Notes: a model not told the origin generated them from the letters alone. A DNA stretch of 64,000 bases from Adlercreutzia sp. ZJ176 (GCF_011038975.1 NZ_JAAKEC010000001.1:1-64000); one strand, 5' to 3'. Shown: positions 1-8,675, counted from the first letter of the stretch. A program made the numbers and translations.

Positions 1-971
1 CACAGGCACAGCAGGGCCGTGCACCCGTATATTATGGCGACCGCCGCCCTCTGCCCGTAGCCCCTGCCGAGGAGCCGGTGGTGGATGTGGCCCTTGTCGG
101 GCGTCCCGATGCTCACGCCCACGCGCGTGCGCCGCACGATCGCGGCGAGCGTGTCGAGTATGGGGACGCCGACCATGACCATGGGGACCAGAAGCGATGT
201 GATGCTGGTGATATGCGTGGTTCCCATGAGCGCCGCCAGGCCGAGGCAGAAGCCTGCCGTCAGCGAGCCTGAGTCGCCCAGGAAGATCTTAGCCGGGTTG
301 AAGTTCCAGCGCAGGAAGCCGAGCGCGGCGCCGACGAGGGCCGCCGCGAGGGCCGCCGCGTCCAGGCGCCCCGCCATGAGGGAGACCGCGAGAAGCGTGG
401 CGCCGACCATGGCCGCTACGCCCGAGGCCAGGCCGTCGATGCCGTCGATGAGGTTGATGATGTTGGCGAACGAGACGAGGTACGCGACCGTCACCGGGTA
501 CGCGACCCAGCCGAGATCCAGGAGGCTGTCGTCGATGGGACTGATCAGATCGCCGATGAGAACTCCGCTTGCTACCGCAATGCAGGCCGCAACCGCTTGC
601 CAAAAGAACTTGTTCATCGGCGTGAGATGGCAGACGTCGTCGATCGCGCCGGTCAGGAACATGACGAGGACGGAGAGGGCGACGCCGAGGTAGCTGACGC
701 CGCTCTCGGGAGGGAAGACGTCGGCAGGCTCCCACCCGAGGGGCCCGGAGAGGGCCAGCGCGCCGGCGAAGGCGGCGATCAGCCCGAGCATGACCGCGAT
801 TCCGCCCATTCGCGGCGTCGGCCTGGTGTTGACCCTGCGGCCGCTCGGATAGTCAACCGCGCCGAGCCTCCACGCGACCTTGCCCGCGGCCGGCGTCGCG
901 GCCAGCGTCACGACCAGGGCGACTGCGAACAGCGCGAGGTATGCGCAGCTAGCGGAGCCATCGACCGTCAC
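1..971 (-). CDS. WecA/TagO-like undecaprenyl-phosphate sugar-1-phosphate transferase (3' end outside window)
   Basis: This membrane enzyme would transfer a sugar-1-phosphate from a UDP-sugar to undecaprenyl phosphate, the first step of a cell-surface polysaccharide or teichoic-type polymer. Motifs of the MraY/WecA family are in order: PRMGG at residues 53-57, NLIDGIDG at 173-180, IFLGDSGS at about 229-236, and the HIHHRL histidine motif near 295-299. Hydrophobic helices lie between them. The frame is open to base 1, so roughly the last 40-60 residues are missing. The start is a GTG preceded by GGGAGGA at good spacing, giving a short N-terminus before the first helix; no nearer start fits. It is the last visible gene of the minus-strand polysaccharide operon, 210 bases after the NusG paralogue. 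The sugar specificity cannot be read from the sequence. Confidence 0.9.
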   Translation of the reverse strand, partial: MTVDGSASCAYLALFAVALVVTLAATPAAGKVAWRLGAVDYPSGRRVNTRPTPRMGGIAVMLGLIAAFAGALALSGPLGWEPADVFPPESGVSYLGVALSVLVMFLTGAIDDVCHLTPMNKFFWQAVAACIAVASGVLIGDLISPIDDSLLDLGWVAYPVTVAYLVSFANIINLIDGIDGLASGVAAMVGATLLAVSLMAGRLDAAALAAALVGAALGFLRWNFNPAKIFLGDSGSLTAGFCLGLAALMGTTHITSITSLLVPMVMVGVPILDTLAAIVRRTRVGVSIGTPDKGHIHHRLLGRGYGQRAAVAIIYGCTALLCL

Positions 972-1059
972 GCGACCGTCCTCCCTGCGCGGGCAGCGAG
1001 GACGCGGGCGGCCCATACGCGGGCGCTCCAAGCCCCCGCATCCCGCCAGACGCGCCGAG

Positions 1060-1085
1060 CCTGCTGGGTCAATTGACCCAGCAGG
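1060..1085. promoter_or_regulatory. 26-bp perfect palindrome between the NusG paralogue and the WecA-like gene
   Basis: CCTGCTGGGTCAA is followed directly by its exact complement. As RNA on the minus strand it folds into an 11-bp stem with an AAUU tetraloop. No U-tract follows in the direction of transcription, so it is a poor intrinsic terminator. Its position just after a LoaP-type gene suggests an RNA target for processive antitermination or a DNA operator; this is inference. Confidence 0.55.
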
Positions 1086-1181
1086 GCGCAGGGGAGCGCA
1101 CCCGAGCCGATCGCTCGGCGAGCGCGCACCCCAAAACCAGCAGGGACCCTCAGGCCGCCTGCTTGCTTTCCCGTTATTCCC

Positions 1182-1709
1182 TTATGGCTTTCGTCTGACA
1201 ATGTTTAAGCCTGCTTTTGTCGTTATCGTTCGCCCGAACATCTGGATCTCCAGGTAGGCGAGGCGCTTTCGCTTGTTGATGCGCTTGATCCAGCCGGTGT
1301 GGTTCATCAGCGGGCCCTTCAGGATGGTGATCTCGTCGCCTTCCTGAACTCCCTCCGACATCCCCACCACGCGCCTTCCCTCTTGCGTGAAGGCGCTGAT
1401 CCAGTCGATTTCCCTCGCGTCGAGGGGGATGAATCCTTCGTCGTTGCCGAGGAGCCGCGTGAACGCGGCCACCTTCCTGAGCGCTTGGTCGAGCTTGTCC
1501 ACGTTCGCCGTCACCACGATCAGGTAGCCGGGGAACAGCGCCCTGGTGCGGCTCACCCACTCGCCGCGGAAGTTGATCATGGTCTCGTACTTCGGCACGA
1601 AGCACTCGCGCACCTCGCCCTCAGTTGCCACCTGCCCGATGAGCGTCCGGGCGGTCTCCTCGCAACCCGTGTACACCTGGACCACATACCACTTTTGGCC
1701 CTGACCCAC
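1182..1709 (-). CDS. loaP: NusG paralogue, LoaP/UpxY-type processive antiterminator
   Basis: The 175-residue protein begins with the NGN-domain signature KWYVVQVYTG (residues 6-15) and ends with a KOW-like domain (about residues 122-175, EGDEITILKGPLMNHTGWI). Specialised NusG paralogues of this size bind RNA polymerase and let it read through terminators inside long polysaccharide or secondary-metabolite operons. A GTG start at 1709 was chosen because AGGAGG lies five bases upstream; the longer frame reaching 1817 has no ribosome site. It sits inside the capsule-type operon, before the WecA-like gene, the usual context of LoaP/UpxY proteins. The housekeeping nusG would normally sit beside secE and rplK, which are absent here. 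Assignment to LoaP rather than UpxY rests on context and length. Confidence 0.85.
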   Translation of the reverse strand: MGQGQKWYVVQVYTGCEETARTLIGQVATEGEVRECFVPKYETMINFRGEWVSRTRALFPGYLIVVTANVDKLDQALRKVAAFTRLLGNDEGFIPLDAREIDWISAFTQEGRRVVGMSEGVQEGDEITILKGPLMNHTGWIKRINKRKRLAYLEIQMFGRTITTKAGLNIVRRKP

Positions 1710-2252
1710 CGGTACCTCCTGCCGCTTCCTTCGGCGCAGAGGCGCCGAAAAAGAGCAAAGCCTCCCCTTCCCCGGCGAAGCAGGGAAAAAGAGAGCCTCT
1801 TGAACGAGCAGCGGCATAGCTTCGCCCTTGCTCCAAGAAGCATCCTTTGCAACAACGATATTCCCCTGGCAAAACGTGCACGCGGCATCGATTTCGCCTA
1901 TGTGCGCCCGTCAAGACCTTGCTCGCAAAACAGCTCGTCAACGGCACTCAACGAAACAGCAGCGCTTAGTTTACCATAACAAAACGCCCCTCTTCGTAAA
2001 CATCACGTGAGGCGCGACCCCGCTCCCCGCCGCGCGCTCAAAGCAGCCACGAAGCAGCTATGAAGCATTGCTTTTTCGCAACGAAAGCGCCACGCCGAGC
2101 AAAAAGGCGCCCCTCGAGCGCCATTCGCCGGCGAAACCAGCCTATGAGTTTTGGTGGAAATGTGAAGGGAGGTGCACCTTGACGCCGGCTGACCAGCCAG
2201 TCAGCCAATCTGCACGCCCGCTGGCTTCGCGCCTGCTGCGCGCCCTGCCTTG
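1710..2252 (-). other. long non-coding leader upstream of the NusG paralogue
   Basis: There are 540 bases without a credible gene between the phosphatase gene and the NusG paralogue. It holds a possible minus-strand promoter (1973-2000) and, close to the start codon, a GC hairpin around 1735-1752 (CGGCGC-CTCT-GCGCCG) preceded by U-rich stretches. That arrangement is compatible with leader attenuation of the downstream genes. The region from about 2000 to 2250 shows nothing recognisable. Confidence 0.4.
1973..2000 (-). promoter_or_regulatory. predicted promoter for the NusG paralogue
   Basis: On the minus strand TTTACG and TATGGT are separated by 16 bases, about 260 bases before the GTG start. 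The -10 is only moderately close to consensus. An internal promoter here would uncouple loaP from the kinase/phosphatase genes upstream. Confidence 0.35.
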
Positions 2253-2906
2253 CTAGAGGGCGGCGTGCTTTCCTCGGGTTCGGTAGGTGCTCCTCGCCTC
2301 GGCGAAGAGCTGGTAGTGCTCGACGTTGTGCGCGTCGCTGGCAATGTAGGTGTAGAGGTTCTCCTCGAACAGGCGCTTGGCGGGCTTCTTCTCGCGTCCG
2401 AGGCGCCCGCCCGCCACGAAGTCGGCCGACGCCTGCAGCTTGCAGCCCATCTTCACCAGGTCACGCGCGATCTCGATGTCGTCCTGGATGGCGCGGTAGC
2501 GCTCGGGGTGTGCGATGATCACCTGGTACCCGCGGCTCTGCAGCTCGAAGATGGTGCGCTCGTACTCCTGGAAGTGATGCTTCTGGCAGCGGCTCGAAAG
2601 CTCAAGCAGGAACTCCTTGCCCCCTTCGAAGCACAGGTAGTCGGCCCACTCCATGCCCAGTTCCATGAGCTTGGAGTGGTTGACTTCCCACCCCATCTGG
2701 ATGGGAAAGCCGTTCGCATGCGCGCACAGCAGGTCATACGCATCCCACATGGCGTCGTAGTCGAAGTACGGGTCGCGCACGTGCGGCGTGCACACGATGG
2801 ACGTGATGCCCGCCGCCTTCGCCGCCTCGAGCATGGCGAGGGACTCCTGCAGGTTGCGCGCGCCGTCATCGACCCCCGGCAATATGTGGCAGTGCATGTC
2901 GCGCAT
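2253..2906 (-). CDS. cpsB: CpsB/CapC-type PHP-domain protein-tyrosine phosphatase
   Basis: This 217-residue metal-dependent phosphatase would dephosphorylate the tyrosine tail of the partner BY-kinase. PHP-fold signatures are visible: HCH at residues 5-7 followed by LPGVDDGA, a CTPH motif near 40, IIAHPERY near 130, and SDAHN near 192. Length and motif order match Gram-positive CpsB/YwqE enzymes. It starts 5 bases after the stop of the kinase gene, so the two are translated from one message. The kinase-phosphatase pair controls polymer length and export in the Wzx/Wzy-type pathway. Confidence 0.9.
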   Translation of the reverse strand: MRDMHCHILPGVDDGARNLQESLAMLEAAKAAGITSIVCTPHVRDPYFDYDAMWDAYDLLCAHANGFPIQMGWEVNHSKLMELGMEWADYLCFEGGKEFLLELSSRCQKHHFQEYERTIFELQSRGYQVIIAHPERYRAIQDDIEIARDLVKMGCKLQASADFVAGGRLGREKKPAKRLFEENLYTYIASDAHNVEHYQLFAEARSTYRTRGKHAAL

Positions 2907-2911
2907 GCGCG

Positions 2912-3772
2912 CTACTTGTTCTTACGCGGGTTGTTCTTCCCCCCCGCGTGGTTGACGCGTCCGTACTGGGCCTCACGCTGCTCGCGCTGCTCGCGAGACT
3001 CACGATGCTCGCTCGCGCTCGGGACAGCATGTCCGCCGGACCGACGCGAAGCAGCAGGCAGCGGCGCCGACTCGACCTCCGCCTTCTTGTCGCTCTTCAC
3101 GCGCTTGCCGTCTTCGGTGTAGTACGCATAATAATACTCGCTGCCCGTGCCCTCGACGAACGTCGCGCAGGCGCCGATGATGCGGGCGTCGGCCTTCTGC
3201 AGCTGCTCATAGGCGTGCAGGAGCTCGTCGCGCTTGGTGGAGTTCGGCTTCACCACCAAGATGGTGCCGTCGACCAGCGTGGAGAGGATGGCGGCGTCGA
3301 CGAACGTCCCCACCGGCGGCGTGTCGAATATCACGTAGTCGTAGCTCTCCTCCAGCATGCCCACCAGCTTGTGGAAGCGCTTCGAGGAGATGATGTCGGC
3401 GGGGTTCGGGATGTTGGGCTCGACGTCGAGGAAGAACAGGTTCGGCGTCGACGTCGGCACGATGGCCTGGGAGAGGGACACCTGGTCGGTGAGGACCGCG
3501 TACGAACCCGCCCGCCCGCGGACGTTCATCATGCTCGACAGGGAGCGGCGGCGCATGTCGGCCTCGACCAGCAGGCACGTGTTGCCCGACGTGGCGATGG
3601 CCTTCGCCAGCTCGATCGACGTGGTGGACTTGCCCTCGTTGGGCACCGAACTCGTCAGGGCGATGGTGCGGATGGGCTCGTCAGGCGACATGAAGCGGAT
3701 GTTCGCGAACAGCGTCTTCGCAGCGTTCTGCACCTCAAGCGCGTTAGAGGATGACTTCTTGCTTTTCGACAT
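2912..3772 (-). CDS. cpsD: CpsD/CapB-type bacterial tyrosine kinase (BY-kinase)
   Basis: This is a cytoplasmic autokinase of polysaccharide assembly, 286 residues. Walker A is SSVPNEGKST (41-50), Walker A' is LLVEADMRR (67-75) and Walker B is YDYVIFDTPPV (near 145-155). A tyrosine cluster, YYYAYYTEDGKR, lies near residue 215 and would be the autophosphorylation tail. It is followed by a further 60 or so low-complexity, charged residues (EHRESREQREQREAQ), so the tyrosines are not at the very end as in most CpsD proteins. The gene is 13 bases downstream of the Wzz-like gene, whose cytosolic tail activates such kinases. Confidence 0.9.
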   Translation of the reverse strand: MSKSKKSSSNALEVQNAAKTLFANIRFMSPDEPIRTIALTSSVPNEGKSTTSIELAKAIATSGNTCLLVEADMRRRSLSSMMNVRGRAGSYAVLTDQVSLSQAIVPTSTPNLFFLDVEPNIPNPADIISSKRFHKLVGMLEESYDYVIFDTPPVGTFVDAAILSTLVDGTILVVKPNSTKRDELLHAYEQLQKADARIIGACATFVEGTGSEYYYAYYTEDGKRVKSDKKAEVESAPLPAASRRSGGHAVPSASEHRESREQREQREAQYGRVNHAGGKNNPRKNK

Positions 3773-3785
3773 GGTGAACCTCCCC

Positions 3786-4439
3786 TTAGCCCTTGATCAC
3801 CGGGATGCGTCCCACCACGGGAACGCCCAGCAGCTCTTCGATTTCCTCGGCGTTGCGGACGCGCGTGTTCAGCATGTCCAGCAGCACGATGATGGCCACC
3901 GCGAGGAACAAGCCCGCGAGGAACGCCACCGCCGTGTACATGACGCGCGGAGGGCCGGAGGGCGAGGTGGGCTCGGTCGCCTCGTCGATCACGCTCACGC
4001 TCTCGAGGTTCATGGCCTCCTGGGCTACGCTGTCAGTGGTCTTGGCAAGCTGGTTCGCCACCACGGCCACCGACTGGGGGGACTTGCCTGTCACCGAGAT
4101 GGAGAGGACGCGCGAGGTGGTGGAGCTCGTCACGTCGATCTCGTATCCGGAGAGGCTGTCCATGTTGAGCTCGGAAGCCGCGTCTGCCATCACGCGGTCG
4201 CTCTTGATGAGCGTGGCCACGTCGTTGGTGAGCATCTGGCTGGCGGACAGGTCACTGTTGGTGATGGTGTTCCCGTTGTCAGACGCCTTCGTGAGAACGT
4301 ACATCGACACGCTCGCCGTGTACGTGTTCGGCAGCACCAGCCAGCTTACCGCCGCTGTCGCCAAGGCGCACACGATGGGCAGCACGATGACAAGCTTGAG
4401 GTGCTTGCGCATCAGCTTCAATAGCTCAAGTAAGGTCAT
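3786..4439 (-). CDS. cpsC: CpsC/Wzz-type chain-length regulator
   Basis: The 217-residue membrane protein has a helix at about 17-37, an extracytoplasmic domain, and a second helix at about 172-194 preceded by the proline-rich PTSPSGPPR motif typical of polysaccharide co-polymerases. The C-terminal cytosolic tail (VRNAEEIEELLGVPVVGRIP) is the usual kinase-activating segment. In Gram-positive organisms CpsC and CpsD together form the equivalent of proteobacterial Wzc. It is the first gene of the minus-strand operon, so the operon promoter should lie in the 4440-4760 gap. Confidence 0.9.
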   Translation of the reverse strand: MTLLELLKLMRKHLKLVIVLPIVCALATAAVSWLVLPNTYTASVSMYVLTKASDNGNTITNSDLSASQMLTNDVATLIKSDRVMADAASELNMDSLSGYEIDVTSSTTSRVLSISVTGKSPQSVAVVANQLAKTTDSVAQEAMNLESVSVIDEATEPTSPSGPPRVMYTAVAFLAGLFLAVAIIVLLDMLNTRVRNAEEIEELLGVPVVGRIPVIKG

Positions 4440-4759
4440 ACCCGATTCCTTTTTGATGAAGTATCACTTGTATTCGCAGATGAGAATAGTGTTCTACACC
4501 CGCCGATCCACGCAGAATCGACTCTGCATTGTATCAAAGATAAGCGAGCTTCTCATGACTATGTCTCCCGCCCCGTAATAACAGCAGAAAAGAACGTCAC
4601 GAATGACAGGAGGAGAGAGGAGGGAGATGTGGGAAAGAGGGAGGCGCTTGCGGCTCGCAGGCGCGAGCAGCCGGCGCTTCCGCCGGGCGCGGGAAACCAC
4701 CCACCGACCCTCGGCCGATGGGCGTAAGCCGCCTGCGAGCGCTTTCGCCGGACGCGGCC
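4440..4759 (-). other. gap upstream of the polysaccharide operon
   Basis: This 320-base gap is more AT-rich near 4440-4600 than its flanks, as expected for a promoter. TACAAT at about 4527-4532 (minus strand) could be a -10 box, but no good -35 is present. A short inverted repeat, GCAGAG-TCGA-TTCTGC, lies just downstream. From 4600 to 4760 the sequence is purine-rich and then GC-rich, with no gene or clear terminator. Confidence 0.3.
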
Positions 4760-4999
4760 TTACAGCGTGGCGCCGCAGTTCCAGCAGACCTCCGCGTCAG
4801 CCGGGCACGTGCTCGCGCACTTCGGGCACGTCACATGCGCCCGCGGCACGCTGTCGCCCGATTCGGGCGCGCCCTTGAACGTCACGCCCGGCCAGTCGCT
4901 GCGCGTGGTCGACTCGATCACGTCGAGACCCGATATGTGCAGCGCGCCGTCCTCATCAAACGCGCCGTTGTCTGCCTTGATCTTCGATGCGGTCATCAT
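4760..4999 (-). CDS. small zinc-ribbon protein
   Basis: This 79-residue protein has an unremarkable N-terminal half and a C-terminal zinc ribbon (CPKC...CPADAEVCWNCG), four cysteines in two CxxC knuckles. Such proteins are common and usually of unknown function; the motif alone does not give DNA or RNA targets. The start (ATGATG) follows a weak purine-rich site. It is divergent from engB, sharing the 5000-5200 intergenic region. A similar ribbon occurs in the small protein at 53111-53377, but the rest of the two proteins is unrelated. Confidence 0.6.
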   Translation of the reverse strand: MMTASKIKADNGAFDEDGALHISGLDVIESTTRSDWPGVTFKGAPESGDSVPRAHVTCPKCASTCPADAEVCWNCGATL

Positions 5000-5136
5000 C
5001 GCCTCGCTTTCCTGCGCTTCCTCGCGCGTATCGTGCCGTGCCCTTGCAGTTCTTCACGCTTCGCGTGTTGCGCTCATTAAAGCATGCTCGCACTCCTGCT
5101 CCACGATACTCCCGCAAATCTGCAGACCCCCTGGCC

Positions 5137-5165
5137 GTGACATTGGTTTTCCCATCGGTTACCAT
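5137..5165 (+). promoter_or_regulatory. predicted promoter for engB
   Basis: GTGACA and TACCAT are separated by 17 bases, with the -10 ending 37 bases before the engB ATG. Spacing is ideal and both boxes differ from consensus at a couple of positions. Confidence 0.45.
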
Positions 5166-5202
5166 AAGCAGGCCGTCTCGAAACCGCAGGTAAGGAACGC
5201 CC

Positions 5203-5805
5203 ATGAACTTCCACGTCGCCAGCTTCAAAGCCGCCTACGGGACCTCCGCCCAGCTGCCCGCCTCGGCGCGGCCCGAGGTGTCGTTCGCGGGGCGCTCGAA
5301 CGTGGGCAAGTCGTCGCTGCTCAACAAGCTGATGTACCGCAAGAGCCTGGCGAAGGTGTCGCAGACGCCCGGCAAGACGGTCACCATCAACTTCTACGAC
5401 GTGAACGGCTACGACTTCGTGGACCTGCCCGGATACGGCTACGCGAAGGTGGCGAAGTCCGAGCTCCACCGCTGGTCGGAGCTGATCGAGGGCTACTTCA
5501 ACCAGGACCGCGCCTTCGCGCTCGTGGCCTCGCTCATCGACATCCGCCATGACCCCAGCGCGCTCGACCGCAACATGGTGGATTTCCTGAAGGACGCCGA
5601 GCTGCCGTTCGCCGTGGTACTCACCAAGGCCGACAAGCTCTCCCGCCAACAGCAGATGAGGCAGCGCGCCGCCATCAAGAAGGCGCTCGACCTGCCGAAG
5701 GACACGCCGCTGGTGGTGACGTCGTCGGAGAAGGGCGACGGCATCGACGAGCTGCGCACGCTCATCACGCGCTCCATCGAGGACTGCGAAAAGACGTGCT
5801 TCTGA
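5203..5805 (+). CDS. engB: ribosome-biogenesis GTPase EngB (YsxC/YihA)
   Basis: This 200-residue TRAFAC GTPase is needed for late assembly of the 50S subunit. The G-boxes are all visible: G1 GRSNVGKS (30-37), a threonine-containing switch I (SQTPGKT, 53-59), G3 DLPGYGYA (74-81), G4 TKAD near 143 and G5 TSSEKGDG near 170. Length matches the family. The ATG has AAGGAA a few bases upstream. It precedes apt by 129 bases and may share transcription with it. Confidence 0.95.
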   Translation: MNFHVASFKAAYGTSAQLPASARPEVSFAGRSNVGKSSLLNKLMYRKSLAKVSQTPGKTVTINFYDVNGYDFVDLPGYGYAKVAKSELHRWSELIEGYFNQDRAFALVASLIDIRHDPSALDRNMVDFLKDAELPFAVVLTKADKLSRQQQMRQRAAIKKALDLPKDTPLVVTSSEKGDGIDELRTLITRSIEDCEKTCF

Positions 5806-5934
5806 GACGCGAAGCACGTAGGCGCCTGACGGCAATCAGCGCTTGATAGCGCTTCCCTTAGCAAAGCACATGGTCAACCGCGCGTCTGCGCCCTTGTCAG
5901 GCGCTGAGCGCGCAGAGCAGGAAAGGAACAACCC

Positions 5935-6540
5935 GTGACTACCCCCGTAACCGACTCCGCGGCTGCCGCAGACACCGCAACCGCCCCCGCGGCCTCCACC
6001 ACCGCCGCAACCGACTTCGACTTCGAGAGCCTCATCGTCAGCATCCCCGACTACCCCGAGCCGGGCGTCGTGTTCAAGGACATCACGCCGCTTCTGGCCG
6101 ACGCGGAGGGGTTCGCTGCCGTCGTCGACGCGATCTCCGGCCACTTCGCCAACCGCGGCATCACCAAGGTGGTGTGCGCCGAGGCGCGCGGCTTCATGGT
6201 GGGCGCGCCCGTGGCCCGCGCGCTGGGAGCCGGGTTCGTGCCCGCGCGCAAGCCGGGCAAGCTGCCGCGCGAATCGATCTGCGAGTCGTTCGAGCTGGAG
6301 TACGGCACCGACGAGCTGCACATCCACACCGACGCGCTGACCGCCGATGACGTGGTGCTCATCGTGGACGACCTCGTGGCCACGGGCGGCACCGCCAACG
6401 CGCAGGTGCGCCTCATCGAGCGCTGCGGCGCCAAGCTCGCGGGCATGGGCTTTCTGATGGAGCTCGCGTTCCTCAACCCGCGCGCGACCATCGCCACCGC
6501 CACCGACGTCGAGGTGTTCTCCCTCGTCCAAGTGAAGTAG
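5935..6540 (+). CDS. apt: adenine phosphoribosyltransferase
   Basis: It converts adenine and PRPP to AMP in purine salvage. The PRPP-binding loop VVLIVDDLVATGG is at residues 140-152, and the family signature YPEPGVVFKDITPLL lies near residues 40-54. The GTG start, with AGGAAAGG upstream, gives a 201-residue protein carrying about 30 extra N-terminal residues rich in Ala and Thr compared with typical 170-residue enzymes. Two strong hairpins follow the gene. It converges on guaB, another purine gene. Confidence 0.95.
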   Translation: MTTPVTDSAAAADTATAPAASTTAATDFDFESLIVSIPDYPEPGVVFKDITPLLADAEGFAAVVDAISGHFANRGITKVVCAEARGFMVGAPVARALGAGFVPARKPGKLPRESICESFELEYGTDELHIHTDALTADDVVLIVDDLVATGGTANAQVRLIERCGAKLAGMGFLMELAFLNPRATIATATDVEVFSLVQVK

Positions 6541-6616
6541 GCTGCGCAGCGCTCCTCTGCGCAGCGCTCCCTTCGCGACGCGCTCCTTTCGCGACGCGCT
6601 CCTTTCGCGACGCGCC
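6541..6616 (+). repeat. short tandem repeats after apt
   Basis: Two copies of CTGCGCAGCGCTCC are followed by three copies of a 16-base unit, CTTTCGCGACGCGCTC, slightly degenerate at the ends. They lie between the apt stop codon and its terminators and have no coding value. Confidence 0.6.
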
Positions 6617-6655
6617 CCACGCACCCCGCGCACCCCCTCCTCCCCTCTTCGTCGT

Positions 6656-6681
6656 GTTTTGCGAAACGCGTTTCGCAAAAC
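6656..6681. repeat. perfect 26-bp palindrome GTTTTGCGAAACG/CGTTTCGCAAAAC
   Basis: The two 13-base halves are exactly complementary around a central ACGCGT. A near-identical copy is at 9459-9484 and degenerate copies are clustered at 32735-33098, so this is a dispersed family of this genome rather than a unique operator. Confidence 0.7.
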
Positions 6682-6724
6682 AGCACCGAGCGAGAGCGAA
6701 AACGCAAGAAGCGCGGAAGCGCAA

Positions 6725-6763
6725 GAAGGCCCGCCACCGTTATGCAGGTGGCGGGCCTTCTTC
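6725..6763 (+). terminator. intrinsic terminator after apt
   Basis: A 14-bp perfect stem (GAAGGCCCGCCACC at 6725-6738 and its complement at 6747-6760) has an 8-base loop and is followed by TTC. It is the first of two stacked hairpins between convergent apt and guaB. Confidence 0.7.
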
Positions 6764-6773
6764 AAACCCTCGG

Positions 6774-6806
6774 GCAAAAGCCCCGCGGCGGGGCTTTTGC
6801 TTCTTC
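6774..6806. terminator. bidirectional terminator between apt and guaB
   Basis: GCAAAAGCCCCG (6774-6785) pairs perfectly with 6789-6800 across a 3-base loop. The stem ends carry AAAA/TTTT, so it works as a U-rich terminator in both directions. It lies 28 bases beyond the guaB stop. Confidence 0.75.
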
Positions 6807-6827
6807 CCCTTGCAGGCGAGTCGCTAT

Positions 6828-8351
6828 CTAGCGGATGGAGACGTTGCTCGCGTAGGTGTTCTTGTCCTTCAGCACCACGTCGTGCGCGCCGCCCTCGACG
6901 ATGGAGGTGGAGGACACCACGGTGAGCTTGGCTTTCTCCTGCAGCTCGGGGATGGTGAGCGCGCCGCAGTTGCACATGGTCGCGCGCACCTTGTACAGCG
7001 TGAGCGCCACGTTGTCCTTCAGCGAGCCGGCGTAGGGCACGTACGAGTCGACGCCCTCCTCGAAGGCGAGCGTCTTCTTGCCGCCCAGGTCGTAGCGGCC
7101 CCAGTTGCGGGCGCGCGCCGAGCCCTCGCCCCAGTACTCCTTCATGTAGGTGCCGTTGATCATAACCTTGTTCGACGGGCTCTCGTCGAAGCGGGCGAAG
7201 TAGCGGCCGAGCATCACGAAGTCGGAGCCCATGGCCAGCGCCAGCGAGATGTGGTGGTCGTACACGATGCCGCCGTCGGAGCAGATGGGCACGTAGACGC
7301 CCGTCTCCTTGAAGTACTCGTCGCGGGCCTTCGCCACCTCGATGACCGCCGTGGCCTGGCCGCGGCCGATGCCCTTCGTCTCGCGCGTGATGCAGATGGA
7401 GCCGCCGCCGATGCCGATCTTGATGAAGTCGGCGCCCGCCTCGGCGAGGAAGCGGAAGCCCTCGGCGTCGACCACGTTGCCCGCGCCGATCTTGAGGTCG
7501 TCGCCGTAGTGCTCGCGCACCCACTCGATGGTCATCTTCTGCCAGTCGGAGTAGCCCTCGGAGCTGTCGATGCACACCACGTCGACGCCGGCATCCACGA
7601 GCGCCGGGATGCGCTCGGCGTAGTCGCGCGAGTTGATGCCCGCGCCCACCATGTAGCGCTTGTGGGAGTCGAGCATCTCGTTGGGGTTGGACTTGTGGGA
7701 GTCGTAGTCCTTGCGGAACACGAGCGCCACCAGGTGGTCGTCGTCGTCCACGATGGGCAGGGAGTTCAGCTTGTGGTCCCAGATGATGTCGTTGGCGACC
7801 TTCAGCGTGGTGTCAACCGGCGCCACGATGAGCTTCTCGCGCGGGGTCATGAAGTCGACCACCTTCTCGTCGAGGCTCATGCGGGTCAGGCGGTAGTCGC
7901 GCTCGGTCACGATGCCGAGGAGCTTGCCGTGCGCCGTGCCGTCGTCGGTCACGGGCATGGTGGAGTGGCCGTAGAGGTCGCGCAGCTCGACCACCTCGGC
8001 GAGCGTCATGTCGGGCGAGAGGTTCGCGTCGGAGGTGACGAAGCCGGCCTTGTAGTCCTTCACGCGCTTGACCATGGCCGCCTCGTCCTCGATGGACTGG
8101 TTGCCGTAGATGAACGACAGGCCGCCCTCGGTTGCCAGCGCCACGGCCATATGGTCATCAGACACCGCCGCCATGATGGCCGACACCATGGGGATGTTGA
8201 GCGACATGGGGCATTCCTCTTCGCCCTTGCGGTACTTCACCAGGGGCGTTTTGAGGCTGACGGCAGTCGGCACGCAGCTGGAGGGCGTGTGCCCGGGGAC
8301 CAGCAGATACTCGTTGAACGTGCGCGATGGCTCATCGTAGTAGTAGGCCAT
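6828..8351 (-). CDS. guaB: IMP dehydrogenase
   Basis: It oxidises IMP to XMP with NAD+, the committed step of GMP synthesis. The 507-residue protein has the TIM-barrel split by a pair of CBS domains (about residues 100-225). The catalytic loop [12 protein letters not shown] carries the nucleophilic Cys320. The IMP-binding CSDGG and the flap region are also present. It belongs to the slightly longer form of about 500 residues found in Actinobacteria and some Firmicutes. The ATG follows GAGAAGGAG. A good promoter lies about 220 bases upstream, implying a long untranslated leader. Confidence 0.95.
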   Translation of the reverse strand: MAYYYDEPSRTFNEYLLVPGHTPSSCVPTAVSLKTPLVKYRKGEEECPMSLNIPMVSAIMAAVSDDHMAVALATEGGLSFIYGNQSIEDEAAMVKRVKDYKAGFVTSDANLSPDMTLAEVVELRDLYGHSTMPVTDDGTAHGKLLGIVTERDYRLTRMSLDEKVVDFMTPREKLIVAPVDTTLKVANDIIWDHKLNSLPIVDDDDHLVALVFRKDYDSHKSNPNEMLDSHKRYMVGAGINSRDYAERIPALVDAGVDVVCIDSSEGYSDWQKMTIEWVREHYGDDLKIGAGNVVDAEGFRFLAEAGADFIKIGIGGGSICITRETKGIGRGQATAVIEVAKARDEYFKETGVYVPICSDGGIVYDHHISLALAMGSDFVMLGRYFARFDESPSNKVMINGTYMKEYWGEGSARARNWGRYDLGGKKTLAFEEGVDSYVPYAGSLKDNVALTLYKVRATMCNCGALTIPELQEKAKLTVVSSTSIVEGGAHDVVLKDKNTYASNVSIR

Positions 8352-8574
8352 GTCTGTGTGCTCCTTCTCTCATTCAGACGCGTTGACTCTCTCCCCCTTC
8401 GCGCGCGATGCGGCACGTCCCGCAGCGCCGGTGCGCCAGCGCGTACGGCGCGTGCGCTGGCTTTGCGTGCGCGTGCGTTGGCTCGCTGGCTCGCAAGCGC
8501 GCTGGCCCGCTGGCGCGTTGGCACTGGCTCACCTGCGCCGACGCGCCGATGCGCGCGAATCAGAATGATTGCCC
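8352..8574 (-). other. long guaB leader
   Basis: The predicted guaB message begins near 8568 and its ATG is at 8351. The leader is rich in repeats of GCCAGCG/GCGAGCCA on the minus strand and can form many alternative GC stems, but I see no known riboswitch core. No ORF is supported here. Confidence 0.35.
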
Positions 8575-8603
8575 ATTATAAAAGCCTGACCAGCGCAATT
8601 CCA
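8575..8603 (-). promoter_or_regulatory. predicted guaB promoter
   Basis: On the minus strand a perfect TATAAT (8575-8580) lies 17 bases from TGGAAT (8598-8603). It sits in an AT-rich pocket between the DUF2148 gene and guaB. Confidence 0.55.
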
Positions 8604-8675
8604 CCGAGAATAGCGAAGTTTTCGAGAGCATCCGCAAACGGCACACGGCACGCGCAGCACCCCACGCGCGGCCGG

